Notes: generated by a model from the sequence alone, not told the origin. A stretch of 64,000 bases of DNA from Thalassobius sp965218685 (GCF_965218685.1 NZ_OZ244657.1:1550001-1614000); one strand, 5' to 3'; positions 33,826 to 46,374 are shown, counted from the stretch's first letter. A program made the numbers and translations.

Positions 33826-35661
33826 ATGACCTACAGGGTTAAGAGATGGGTAACCGGGGCAATCCTGGCAGGAATGGTGGCTGTGTCCGGTTCGGTCGGG
33901 TTGGCTCAGCAAAGCTCTGATCCCGCGATCCAGCAGAAATTGCACGTGATCTATGACCCGATCAGCCGCGAGGTCACCCGCCGCATGGTCAGCGTTTTGG
34001 ATCCGCACCCCGAAATGGGGCTGGAGTTCACGTGGGAGCCCGCCGCCGGCAATTGGCCCGGCGTCACGCCCGAGGGGTTCGCCCATGGTTCGGGCCGCGT
34101 TTCGTGGCGTGTGCCCGGTGCGGCCAGCTATGACCCGCGGACCACGCACCATTCATATGAGGGCAACCTGAAAGACGGTCGTTTCCATGGTCAGGGGCGG
34201 CTCAGCTATCGTGACGGCTCGTTTTACGCGGGTACGTGGAACGTGGGTGCGTTGCAGGGGCAGGGCACGCATCTGGATGCTTTGGGCAACCGCTATGAAG
34301 GGGAATTCGTGGATGGCCAACCGCATGGCGATGGCGTCTATCGCGCCGCCGAGGGCTGGACCTATACCGGCCCGTTCAAGCTGGGGCAGCGTGATGGCGC
34401 GGGCAAAATTGTCGAACCTGGCGGCCTGACCTATGATGTGGTGATGCAGATGGGGACCCAGCTGTCCTCGACCCGGCCCGTGGTCTTTGCCGACAACCGT
34501 CTGGCTGGCGTTCTGCCCGCGCAATCGGGCGGCGCTGCGGGTAAGGTGGATATGTCGGTGATCGTCGATCCGCGCCTGTCTGGCGGCCAAGAGGTTGCCT
34601 ATACCCATATCGTTCAGAACGGAGAGGTGCTGATCGTCCCCAATAACGATCTGTGGCGCGACGCCTGGAATGGTTCGGACCAGATCGAGAGCTTCTTTGC
34701 CTATGCCATGATGGGCGATTCCGAATGGCAAAAGAACCGCGCCCACACGCAGTTCCGGATAAAGACTAATGACGGCAGCCGGGTGCGCCTGAAATCACTG
34801 GACCTTGCGGTGGAATACAGCGTGCCGCATCTGCGCCCTGTGCTGGCCGTGCAACAACATAGTGGTTGCGTGGGTTTTCGCCCCTCGTTCAACTTCCTGA
34901 ACTATGGTTGGGGCGAGGTCCAGAATGCCACCGCGCGCGTGGGCTTCCGCAACCCAGACAATGTCCCGTGGGAAGAGCGCCACACCATGCCCCCCAACAC
35001 CGATTGGTTCGAAGTTCCGGTTGGCAGCTTTGATGAGGGGATGGACGTCTATATCCGCAATGCCCTGATCGAGGCCGGCGCTGATGTGACCGCGCTGGAG
35101 ACCCGCCGTTTTACCTGCCCCAGCGCAGAAATGCTGGATGGTTGTCGCGAACGCCACATCAAAGATCTGGACATGGGCCAGCTTAACGGCCTGCTGACAG
35201 GTTGGGCCAGTATCCAGACCGACATGATCGGAGAGTTGTCCTATGACTGGGCCGACGCATTCGGGGCGGTGCATCGCGAAAAGCAAACCTTCGTGGACAA
35301 CATCAACCTTGCCTATATCGAGGTGCCCGGCGGTCTGGCTGAATGCGGGGACGGTGGCGCCTTTGCGACCCAGGCACCGCAATATGTGGATGTGGACCTG
35401 CCCTATGACGGTCAGGGGTATCGCATCAACATACCGTTCCGGGGCAATCCGAACATCAATTCGATGATCAGCGGGCTGAAGTTCTTCTCCGAGCGTTCCT
35501 CGATTCACCAGATGCAGATGGAGGCGACTTTTGCCGATGGAAGCATCCGAAAATCGGCCCCGGTGCGTTTGTTCTTCCTGCATACTCGCCAGCCCGGTTT
35601 CTCAAGTGGGTCGGCCCCGGCGGTCTGTACGCTGCCCCCTGAAACAGACGCAAGCTGCTAA
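33826..35661 (+). CDS. Exported MORN-repeat protein
   Basis: The 611-aa protein has a signal peptide (residues 1-28, GLAQ) and about four MORN repeats at residues 111-196: YEGNLKDGRFHGQGRLSYRD, YAGTWNVGALQGQGTHLD, YEGEFVDGQPHGDGVYRAAE and YTGPFKLGQRDGAGKI. Downstream, from about 230 to 600, is a region I do not recognise, rich in beta-strand-like sequence, with cysteines (HSGCVGF, RFTCPSAEMLDGCRERH) that may form disulfides in the periplasm. MORN repeats usually bind lipids or proteins at membranes. The gene is 70 bases after the MEMO-CapA gene with AAAGGG before ATG, and a strong terminator follows. Confidence 0.8.
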   Translation: MTYRVKRWVTGAILAGMVAVSGSVGLAQQSSDPAIQQKLHVIYDPISREVTRRMVSVLDPHPEMGLEFTWEPAAGNWPGVTPEGFAHGSGRVSWRVPGAASYDPRTTHHSYEGNLKDGRFHGQGRLSYRDGSFYAGTWNVGALQGQGTHLDALGNRYEGEFVDGQPHGDGVYRAAEGWTYTGPFKLGQRDGAGKIVEPGGLTYDVVMQMGTQLSSTRPVVFADNRLAGVLPAQSGGAAGKVDMSVIVDPRLSGGQEVAYTHIVQNGEVLIVPNNDLWRDAWNGSDQIESFFAYAMMGDSEWQKNRAHTQFRIKTNDGSRVRLKSLDLAVEYSVPHLRPVLAVQQHSGCVGFRPSFNFLNYGWGEVQNATARVGFRNPDNVPWEERHTMPPNTDWFEVPVGSFDEGMDVYIRNALIEAGADVTALETRRFTCPSAEMLDGCRERHIKDLDMGQLNGLLTGWASIQTDMIGELSYDWADAFGAVHREKQTFVDNINLAYIEVPGGLAECGDGGAFATQAPQYVDVDLPYDGQGYRINIPFRGNPNINSMISGLKFFSERSSIHQMQMEATFADGSIRKSAPVRLFFLHTRQPGFSSGSAPAVCTLPPETDASC

Positions 35662-35680
35662 AACAGACACGATTCACACG

Positions 35681-35705
35681 AAGGCCGGGGATTCCCGGCC
35701 TTTTT
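35681..35705 (+). terminator. Intrinsic terminator after the MORN gene
   Basis: AGGCCGGG at 35682-35689 pairs with CCCGGCCT at 35694-35701 around a GATT loop and leads into a T run ending at 35705. It lies 20 bases after the stop codon and separates the caspase operon from the rRNA promoter region. Confidence 0.88.
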
Positions 35706-35796
35706 GCTGCCGAGTCTGCTAACGACTCGCGGATTCGGGCGAAAAACGGGTCAAAACCTATGAACCAAATGCTGCACCGCAAAGAATGCTGAGTTT

Positions 35797-35825
35797 TTGA
35801 CGTCTCTAGTATGTTGTTTTTATTA
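35797..35825 (+). promoter_or_regulatory. Candidate upstream rRNA promoter
   Basis: TTGACG at 35797-35802, a 17-base spacer and TTATTA at 35820-35825 lie in an AT-rich tract about 550 bases before 16S. The stretch from 35706 to 36376 holds no gene; it contains promoters, leader, boxA and processing sequences. Confidence 0.5.
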
Positions 35826-35884
35826 GGCAAATTCAGAGGGCACGAAAAAAACGCAGAAAACTTCCAGATTTTTGCAAAAAGGGG

Positions 35885-35913
35885 TTGCGGGTATTGGGTG
35901 ATAACCGTAGAAC
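35885..35913 (+). promoter_or_regulatory. Candidate main rRNA promoter
   Basis: TTGCGG at 35885-35890, a 17-base spacer and TAGAAC at 35908-35913 are followed by a C-rich discriminator and by a leader in which CGGCGCTGAGG occurs twice (about 35926 and 35955). The arrangement resembles rrn promoters of Rhodobacteraceae, and the GC-rich start region would fit stringent control. Confidence 0.6.
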
Positions 35914-36088
35914 CCCCCTCACCGGCGGCGCTGAGGCGCACAACGGGACGCCAGACGGCGCTGAGGAGCAAGGCTCTGAAGGGACGGACGGTAGGAAAAA
36001 TTGAGGTAGATGAGGCGGGTCGCGCTAAGAAGTTTCAGCGCAGCCGGTTGATTTTGTCTCTGGAGTTTAGGTTTTTGCCTGGGTTCCG

Positions 36089-36100
36089 CGCTCTTTGACA
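36089..36100 (+). promoter_or_regulatory. rRNA leader boxA antiterminator
   Basis: CGCTCTTTGACA closely matches boxA (TGCTCTTTAACA), the NusB/S10 site that suppresses termination in rRNA operons. It stands 277 bases before mature 16S and just ahead of the 16S processing stem. Confidence 0.75.
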
Positions 36101-36110
36101 TTGATAATAT

Positions 36111-36123
36111 CTGAAGAGATATG
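36111..36123 (+). other. 5' arm of the 16S processing stem
   Basis: CTGAAGAGATATG here is a perfect 13-base complement of CATATCTCTTCAG at 37942-37954, beyond the 3' end of 16S. Pairing brings the two ends together in the classic RNase III substrate that releases pre-16S. Confidence 0.8.
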
Positions 36124-36376
36124 TGGGCGGTTTGGTTCATTCGATGAATGAATGACTGCACATATATCAACTACCTAGGAGACGGTTTCGACCTGATCCG
36201 ATGATGGATAGTCAGCTTCACTGTTTGTCGGCTTTCGGTATCTTTTGGTACTGATGTCACAAACAGAAAGTAGGTCCGACCAGCCGGTTGGACCGTCAAT
36301 TTGTCCCGGCCATGCCTGGTTGGGACACAGTATGTGCAGAGGTTCGAACGTCAAGGATACGCTGGTAACAGCGTTT

Positions 36377-37843
<1,467 letters not shown>

Positions 37844-37991
37844 TAAGGATGTTTCTAGCAAACTGGACTTGTCCAGCTTCGTGAAACACTTAGCAGAAGA
37901 TCAGCAAGTCACGCTGATCACACATCGGACCGAGCCGTCCTCATATCTCTTCAGGAAAACATCAGGCCAGCTACCATCAGACGGCCTGTCT

Positions 37992-38068
<77 letters not shown>

Positions 38069-38088
38069 TTATCCTTCGGGATACTTAT

Positions 38089-38164
38089 GGGGCCTTAGCT
38101 CAGCTGGGAGAGCGCCTGATTTGCATTCAGGAGGTCAGGAGTTCGATCCTCCTAGGCTCCACCA
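38089..38164 (+). tRNA. tRNA-Ala (TGC anticodon)
   Basis: A 76-nt cloverleaf with acceptor GGGGCCT/AGGCTCC, anticodon TGC at 38122-38124 inside the stem CCTGA/TCAGG, and encoded CCA. It follows tRNA-Ile by 20 bases in the rRNA spacer. Confidence 0.97.
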
Positions 38165-38536
38165 TTACCCTCGATTTGACCGATAAGCACTTTCGAGTGT
38201 TTATCCGTCCAATCGGACGCACTTTTACATCGTATAGAGAGATCAATAATAACAACACCGTTGGTGTCCGCGCGTAAGTGGATTGCCTTCGTTGCTGCCC
38301 CGTTCGCGGGGCCGGTGTTGCAAGCCCGTTTTCCTTGGAGGTTTGCAGCATATCGCTTCGAAAACGACGGTGTTGTCCAAGTCAAGTACACTAACCCGAG
38401 CAATCGCGAGATTGCTCATTGTCTGAACAGACCGACATCTGTTCAGGCGGGAAAATGTATGCTTTTGACCAGATTGAGAGCTGCTGGACGAACCAGCCTG
38501 GCAGCGTAAGACGCAAGTCTTGCTCTTTCTGGATCA
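38165..38536 (+). other. tRNA-Ala to 23S spacer with two hairpins and boxA
   Basis: This 372-base stretch holds no gene. It contains an 8-bp hairpin with a GCGA tetraloop (GAGCAATC 38398-38405 / GATTGCTC 38410-38417), a second 8-bp hairpin (CTGAACAG 38423-38430 / CTGTTCAG 38439-38446), a boxA-like TGCTCTTT at 38521-38528, and the 5' arm of the 23S processing stem from 38529. These are expected elements of antitermination and maturation. Confidence 0.7.
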
Positions 38537-41359
<2,823 letters not shown>

Positions 41360-41365
<6 letters not shown>

Positions 41366-41401
41366 TGATCCAGTAACAGCAAGACTGTTCAATCAAATCA
41401 A
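41360..41401 (+). other. Local hairpin at the 3' end of 23S that competes with the processing stem
   Basis: TTGATTTGAT at 41360-41369, part of the 23S 3' end, is perfectly complementary to ATCAAATCAA at 41392-41401, with an inner AACAG/CTGTT stem at 41375-41379 and 41385-41389. The same 3' bases also pair with the 5' flank of 23S. Confidence 0.65.
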
Positions 41402-41458
41402 AAGCATACACAACACAAAGTACAGTCGTACTGACTTGGACATTCTTGGTTATTACTC

Positions 41459-41577
41459 GGTTTGGTGGTCATAGCAGAAGCAAAACACCCGATCCCTTCC
41501 CGAACTCGGAAGTTAAGTGCTCTAACGCCAATGGTACTGCATCTTAAGGTGTGGGAGAGTAGGTAACCGCCAAACCT
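41459..41577 (+). rRNA. rrf: 5S ribosomal RNA
   Basis: A gene of about 119 nt starting GGTTTGGTGGTC and ending GCCAAACC, with the conserved loop CCCGAACTCGGAAGTTAAG. It is enclosed by a perfect 13-base inverted repeat, CTTGGTTATTACT at 41445-41457 and AGTAATAACCAAG at 41578-41590, which should form the pre-5S processing stem. Confidence 0.95.
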
Positions 41578-41628
41578 AGTAATAACCAAGATATACATAT
41601 CGATCTCTCTGCGATGTAACAAAACAAG

Positions 41629-41663
41629 CAGCCGCTTCGGACGATGGTCCGGGCGGCTGTTTT
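41629..41663 (+). terminator. rRNA operon terminator
   Basis: CAGCCG at 41629-41634 pairs with CGGCTG at 41654-41659; inside, GGAC pairs with GTCC. A TTTT run follows at 41660-41663. No tRNA follows 5S in this operon. Confidence 0.85.
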
Positions 41664-41765
41664 CGTTTGCACGGGCGAAAATCCAGAAAATATGCGTGTT
41701 CCTACTTACTTGTAATGGGCCGGGGCCTGAAACATCCTTGGAACAGCGACAGAGGAGGAGCGCGC

Positions 41766-43001
41766 ATGGAACGGGTGACACCGGAGCAGCAGGGTATGAG
41801 CTCCGCTCGGCTGGATTTGGTCGGGCAGTGGATGGACCGCTATGTGCAAGAGCGTAAATACCCCGGAAGCTCGGTCCTGATCGCCCGCGGTGGACAAGAG
41901 GTTTACCACCATGCGACCGGTCTGCGGGATATCGAACGCAACCTGCCGTTTGAACGCGATACTGCCGTGCGCATTTACTCGATGACGAAACCCGTCACCT
42001 CGGTCGCGATCATGATGTTGTTGGAACAGGGGCTATTCCATCTGGATGCACCGGTATCCGAGTTCATTCCCGCGTTCAGCGACATGACCTGCCTGGTTCC
42101 CGGTGCGACATCGATCGATCAAACCCAGCCCTGCGCGACACCCACGCTGCACCATCTTTTGACCCATACCTCGGGGCTTAGCTATCCGTTCAACCCAGGG
42201 GTTCTGCCGCAGGCTATGGAAAAGGACGACCTGATTTTCAAGCCAAACCAAGGGCTTCTGGCCGATATGGTTGAACAGGTGGCGGCCCTGCCATTGGCCT
42301 TCACCCCAGGCAGCCGCTGGGAATATTCGGTGGCGATCGACGTTCTGGGCCGCGTGGTCGAGGTTGTCTCGGGCAAAACCCTGTCTGACTTCTTCCAGCA
42401 GCAGATATTCGAGCCACTTGGAATGACCGAAACAGGGTTCTCGGTGCCTGCCACGGCGCGCGACCGGTTCGCGGCGCTTTACACGCCTTTGGCCGGGGAT
42501 GCGATGGCGCTGAACGCTGCGGAAATGGGGGCTGAAACCCTGCGCTGCGTGGATGATCCAACCACTTCGGACTTTTTAAAGGCCTCGATGTTTTCCGGTG
42601 GCGGTGGGCTGATCGGCACCTTGGATGACTACATGAAATTCACCGAGATGTTGCGCCGCGGTGGCGAGTTGGGCGCGCGACTTCTTTCCGCCAATACCGT
42701 TGCCTTCATGCGCCGAAACCATCTGAAGGGTGACATCGCGTCGATGGGGCCGGCCAGTTTTGCCGAGCAGCCGATGGAAGGAATGGGCTTTGGTCTTGGC
42801 GGTTCGGTGGTGCTTGAACCCGGCCGTACGCGGGTGCCTGGCAGCGTTGGCGATTTCAGCTGGGGGGGAATGGCCTCTACGTTCTTCTGGACGGATCCGA
42901 TTCTGGATCTTAGCGTGGTATTTTTCACCCAGCTGTCGCCGTCCAGCTCTTATCCGTCTCGGGCCGAGCTGAAGGCGTTGCTGCACGCAGCGGTACTATG
43001 A
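41766..43001 (+). CDS. Serine hydrolase of the beta-lactamase (class C)/esterase family
   Basis: The 411-aa protein has the SxxK motif SMTK (in YSMTKPVTSVAIM), the Tyr of EYSVAID and the tail GGMASTFFWTDP typical of the serine beta-lactamase-like superfamily. No signal peptide is seen, so it is probably a cytoplasmic esterase rather than a true beta-lactamase. ATG 41766 has GAGGAGG about 9 bases upstream. It overlaps the acetoacetyl-CoA synthetase gene by 4 bases (ATGA), so the two work together; release of a beta-keto or hydroxy acid from an ester for activation is plausible. Confidence 0.85.
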   Translation: MERVTPEQQGMSSARLDLVGQWMDRYVQERKYPGSSVLIARGGQEVYHHATGLRDIERNLPFERDTAVRIYSMTKPVTSVAIMMLLEQGLFHLDAPVSEFIPAFSDMTCLVPGATSIDQTQPCATPTLHHLLTHTSGLSYPFNPGVLPQAMEKDDLIFKPNQGLLADMVEQVAALPLAFTPGSRWEYSVAIDVLGRVVEVVSGKTLSDFFQQQIFEPLGMTETGFSVPATARDRFAALYTPLAGDAMALNAAEMGAETLRCVDDPTTSDFLKASMFSGGGGLIGTLDDYMKFTEMLRRGGELGARLLSANTVAFMRRNHLKGDIASMGPASFAEQPMEGMGFGLGGSVVLEPGRTRVPGSVGDFSWGGMASTFFWTDPILDLSVVFFTQLSPSSSYPSRAELKALLHAAVL

Positions 43002-44953
43002 TGACAACGAGAGAAATCCTGTGGACGCCCACCCCGGAACGAGCCCAAAACACCTTGATGGCCGATTACATCGGCTGGCTGAAAGAGGCCCGGGGGCTAA
43101 GCTTTGATGACTACAATGATCTATGGGACTGGAGCACAACCGAGATCGAGGATTTCTGGGCCTCGATCGTCGCGTATTTCGACATTCCATTCAGCGAACC
43201 TCCGCAGGAAATCCTGAAAGAACGCAAACAGCCCGGCGCCGAATGGTTCGTTGGTGCCAAGTTGAATTATGTCGACCGGATGTGCCGGGTTGCGGCCCAA
43301 AACCCAGACAAACAGGCGTTGGTGGTGCGGTCGCAAACACAAGGCCGGTCCCAGATGACCTGGGCCGAACTGCTTCAGGCGGTCGCCAATGTGGCCGCGC
43401 ATCTGGCCAAGATGGGCGTGGGCAAGGGCGACCGTGTGGTCGCGATTTTGCCGAATACCGAGGTTTCCATCATTGCGTTTCTGGCGACGGCCAGCTTGGG
43501 GGCAATCTGGTCGCTTTGTGCGCCGGACATGGGGCATGTGGCCATTCTGGATCGGTTTCGGTTGATCGCGCCCAAGGTGTTGATCGCGCAGGATGGCTAT
43601 TTGCACATGGGCAAACCCATCGACAAAGGTGCGATCCTGGACGAGATCATCGCCGGCCTGCCGACACTGGAGCACAAGGTCTTTTTACCCGTCATTTCAG
43701 ACCTGCCCGAAGGCGCTGTTCCGTGGGAACAGATGCTGCAAGGCGACGCGCAGCTAAATCCTACGCCGGTCGATTTCTCGGACCCTTTGTGGATCGTGTT
43801 TTCATCGGGCACCACGGGGACACCAAAACCCATCGTGCACGGCCACGGCGGCGTGTTGCTTGAAGGGCTAAAGGCCTGCCTTCACTTGGATATATCCAAG
43901 AATAGCCGCTATATGTGGCTGACATCTTCGGGGTGGATCATGTGGAACTTGCAGGCGTCCTGCCTGTCCAATGGCGCTACCGTGGTGATGTTCGATGGGG
44001 CAGCAAATCACCCCGATTTGATGGAATGTTGGCGCATCGCGGCCGACGAACGCGTTAGCTATTTCGGGGCTGGGGCCGCCTATTTTTCGATGTGCCAGAA
44101 GGCCGGGATCACCCCGCGACACGAGTTGGATCTCACCTCGATACAGGCGGTTGGCTCGACCGGGTCGCCGCTGACGGCCGAAGGGTATGACTGGATTTAC
44201 AGCGAGGTTTCACCTGATGCGTGGCTTGCACCCATTTCTGGCGGGACGGATATTGCGGGTGCCTTCGTCTGCGGCAATCCGATGCTGCCCGTCCGCGCAG
44301 GTGAAATGCAGGCGCGCGCGTTGGGCATCGCCACACGCAGTTTCGATCCCGAAGGGAACGAGCTGATCGGCGAGGTCGGCGAGCTGGTCTGCACGCAGCC
44401 GTGCCCCTCGATGCCGTTGTATTTCTGGGGGGACACGGACAATCGCATCCTGCTGGACAGCTATTACGACACATATCCCGGCATCTGGCGCCACGGTGAT
44501 TGGATCGAGATCACCGAAGAGGGCGGCTCGGTCATCTATGGCCGTTCGGACGCAACGATCAACCGCCGGGGGCTGCGGTTGGGCAGCTCGGAAATCTATC
44601 GCGCTGTTGAGGGGCTGGACGAGATCCAGGACTCTTTGGTGATCGATCTGGAGTTTCTGGGCCGCGACAGTTTTATGCCGCTGTTTGTCGTGGTGACCGA
44701 TGGACTGACCCTGGACGAGGCGTTGATCGAGAAAATCCGAAGCGCCATTCGTGCATCGGTGTCAGCGCGCTTTTTGCCGGATGAAATCGTCGCTATCCCC
44801 GAGGTGCCCCGCACCCTGTCAGGCAAAAAGCTTGAGGTTCCGGTGAAAAAGCTTCTGTTGGGCGGTGATCCTGAAAAAGTGGTGAACCGCGATTCAATGG
44901 CAAACCCGGCCAGTTTTGACATTTTCGTAGAGTATGCGGCGGCGCGGACCTAG
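42998..44953 (+). CDS. Acetoacetate-CoA ligase (acetoacetyl-CoA synthetase)
   Basis: This 651-aa adenylate-forming enzyme activates acetoacetate with CoA and ATP. The AMP-binding motif FSSGTTGTPKPIVHGHGG and the segment SGGTDIAGAFVCGNPMLPV are typical, and the N-terminus (PTPERAQNTLMADY, then the ACAS_N region DYNDLWDWSTTEIEDFW) marks acetoacetyl-CoA synthetase rather than acetyl-CoA synthetase. The C-terminal lysine in RTLSGKKLEVPVKKLL is the adenylation catalytic lysine. It follows the serine hydrolase with a 4-base overlap and ends against the convergent DUF2478 gene. Confidence 0.92.
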   Translation: MMTTREILWTPTPERAQNTLMADYIGWLKEARGLSFDDYNDLWDWSTTEIEDFWASIVAYFDIPFSEPPQEILKERKQPGAEWFVGAKLNYVDRMCRVAAQNPDKQALVVRSQTQGRSQMTWAELLQAVANVAAHLAKMGVGKGDRVVAILPNTEVSIIAFLATASLGAIWSLCAPDMGHVAILDRFRLIAPKVLIAQDGYLHMGKPIDKGAILDEIIAGLPTLEHKVFLPVISDLPEGAVPWEQMLQGDAQLNPTPVDFSDPLWIVFSSGTTGTPKPIVHGHGGVLLEGLKACLHLDISKNSRYMWLTSSGWIMWNLQASCLSNGATVVMFDGAANHPDLMECWRIAADERVSYFGAGAAYFSMCQKAGITPRHELDLTSIQAVGSTGSPLTAEGYDWIYSEVSPDAWLAPISGGTDIAGAFVCGNPMLPVRAGEMQARALGIATRSFDPEGNELIGEVGELVCTQPCPSMPLYFWGDTDNRILLDSYYDTYPGIWRHGDWIEITEEGGSVIYGRSDATINRRGLRLGSSEIYRAVEGLDEIQDSLVIDLEFLGRDSFMPLFVVVTDGLTLDEALIEKIRSAIRASVSARFLPDEIVAIPEVPRTLSGKKLEVPVKKLLLGGDPEKVVNRDSMANPASFDIFVEYAAART

Positions 44954-45447
44954 GCCATCTGGGCGCGGCACCATGCGTGCAGCGCGTCCATGTCGTGCGG
45001 CAGCTCTTCGCCGAAGTCTCCGGAAAACTCGATGAAGGCGGGCAGCTTGGCCCGGCCCACGCCGATGATGACCGGAATACCTTCGCTAAGTGCTGCGCCG
45101 ATGGCCGCGCGAAAACCCTGACCTTCAGCCTCTTGCTTGCCAAACTTGTTAAGCAGCAACAGCTGAGGCGTATCCTGCAGGGCGGCTGCGATCAGGCCGG
45201 CGGCGTGCTCCAGCCCTTCGGGGTCCAGTGAACAGCCCGTTGCCCCTTTGCCCAGATCCTGACTGATCCCGATTTGCGGGCCAGATGGCAGCAAATGCAG
45301 GGCCATGTCCTGCTTGGCCCCCTCAGCGCGGGTGGTGTGCTGGACGGCCCCGGTCAGGCGCACGCCGCTGGCGATCAGCTGCTTGGCCAGCTCGGTTAGG
45401 ATCGCGTCCGCTTGCCCCGGTTCGTCAGAGATGATGTAGCCCAGCAT
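44950..45447 (-). CDS. DUF2478 family protein
   Basis: This 165-aa protein begins MLGYIISDEPGQADAILTEL and contains DLGKGATGCSLDPEGLEHAAG and QLLLLNKFGKQEAEGQGFR, typical of DUF2478, a P-loop NTPase-related family often found next to molybdenum genes. ATG 45447 is supported by AAGGGG about 6 bases upstream; a longer frame reaches 45525 with no family similarity. It is divergent from the molybdenum cofactor guanylyltransferase gene at 45533, which supports a molybdenum-related role. Its 3' end overlaps the acetoacetyl-CoA synthetase gene by 4 bases. Confidence 0.75.
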   Translation of the reverse strand: MLGYIISDEPGQADAILTELAKQLIASGVRLTGAVQHTTRAEGAKQDMALHLLPSGPQIGISQDLGKGATGCSLDPEGLEHAAGLIAAALQDTPQLLLLNKFGKQEAEGQGFRAAIGAALSEGIPVIIGVGRAKLPAFIEFSGDFGEELPHDMDALHAWCRAQMA

Positions 45448-45532
45448 ATTGGCCCCTTGAAACTGTCTGATCCCCCTTACAGGATGGTCGGGCCGCGGGG
45501 AAGAGCGGCAGCGTCGCAGGAGCATGACCGCT

Positions 45533-46168
45533 ATGACAGATTATCCCGGATGCATCATTGCTGGCGGCCGGGCCGAGCGGATGGGCGGCGGCGACAAGTG
45601 TTTGCTTCCTTTAGCGGGGCAGCGCCTGCTGGACCATGTGCTGGCCCGTCTGACCCCGCAATGCAGCCCTGTCGCGCTGAATGCCAACGGGGATGCGGCG
45701 CGGTTCAAAGGTTACGGTCTGCAAGTGATCCCGGACGAAGGCGCGGACCAGCCAGGCCCTTTAGCCGGGGTTCTGGCGGCGATGGAATGGGCTGCCGGGC
45801 AGGGCGCGGATCATGTGGTGACGGTCGCGGCGGATACGCCGTTTTTCCCGCGCGATTTGGTAGCGCGGTTGGCAGGTGCAGGTGGGTTTGCGCTGGCCTC
45901 GGGCCGCGCTGCGGATGACGCGCGCGCGCAGCTTCATCCGGTGTTCGGCTTCTGGCCTGTCGATTTGGCTGCAGAGTTGCGCACGGCCCTGTCGCGGGGG
46001 GACCGAAAGGTGCGTCAGTGGGCCATGGACCACGGAGCGCAAGAGGTCACGTTCGAATTCGCAGGCGTGGACCCGTTCTTTAACATCAACACCACCGAAG
46101 ACCTGCGGCAAGCCAATGCGATCGCTCGCAGCTCGGCCCGTGCAGATCAGTGTTTTCGGATGAAATAG
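45533..46168 (+). CDS. mobA: Molybdenum cofactor guanylyltransferase
   Basis: The 211-aa enzyme attaches GMP to molybdopterin to make bis-MGD for enzymes of the DMSO reductase family. The nucleotide-binding N-terminus IIAGGRAERMGGGDKCLLPL and the segment VIPDEGADQPGPLAGVLAA are diagnostic; metal-binding Asp lies in VTVAADTPFFP. ATG 45533 is placed 10 bases after CAGGAG; the ATG at 45524 is too close to it. It overlaps the convergent TusA gene by 22 bases. It is unrelated to the hydroxybenzoate enzyme at 48033, which also bears the name MobA. Confidence 0.93.
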   Translation: MTDYPGCIIAGGRAERMGGGDKCLLPLAGQRLLDHVLARLTPQCSPVALNANGDAARFKGYGLQVIPDEGADQPGPLAGVLAAMEWAAGQGADHVVTVAADTPFFPRDLVARLAGAGGFALASGRAADDARAQLHPVFGFWPVDLAAELRTALSRGDRKVRQWAMDHGAQEVTFEFAGVDPFFNINTTEDLRQANAIARSSARADQCFRMK

Positions 46169-46374
46169 ATCTGGGCGGATCCGTCGTCCTGCATGGACAG
46201 CAGCTCGGCCCCGGTCTCGGTACAGAAATGCGGGATGTCGATGATCGCGACAGGATCCGTTGCGGTCAGGCGCAGCACCTGCCCGGGCCGCAGCGCCAGC
46301 AAGCGTTTTCGGGCCTTCAGCACCGGCATCGGGCAGATCAGCCCCGAGGCATCATAATCGTCGTCAAACTCCAT
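46147..46374 (-). CDS. TusA family sulfurtransferase
   Basis: This 75-aa protein has the TusA motif GLICPMPVLKARK with the persulfide-carrying Cys14, and a C-terminal beta-sheet DDGSAQIYFIRKH. TusA proteins relay sulfur for tRNA thiolation or for molybdenum cofactor and formate dehydrogenase maturation. Its place beside mobA favours the latter, but context is the only evidence. ATG 46374 was chosen; an in-frame ATG at 46410 would add 12 residues. Confidence 0.88.
   Translation of the reverse strand: MEFDDDYDASGLICPMPVLKARKRLLALRPGQVLRLTATDPVAIIDIPHFCTETGAELLSMQDDGSAQIYFIRKH

Noticed and set aside
38089..38164. Integration site at the spacer tRNA-Ala
   Set aside because: No integrase gene or repeated tRNA 3' end is found nearby.
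41578..41765. tRNA-fMet after 5S, as in many Rhodobacteraceae
   Set aside because: No cloverleaf is present; only the processing stem, terminator and the leader of the next gene are seen.
41766..43001. True class C beta-lactamase
   Set aside because: No signal peptide is visible and it is coupled to acetoacetyl-CoA synthetase; an esterase role is more likely.
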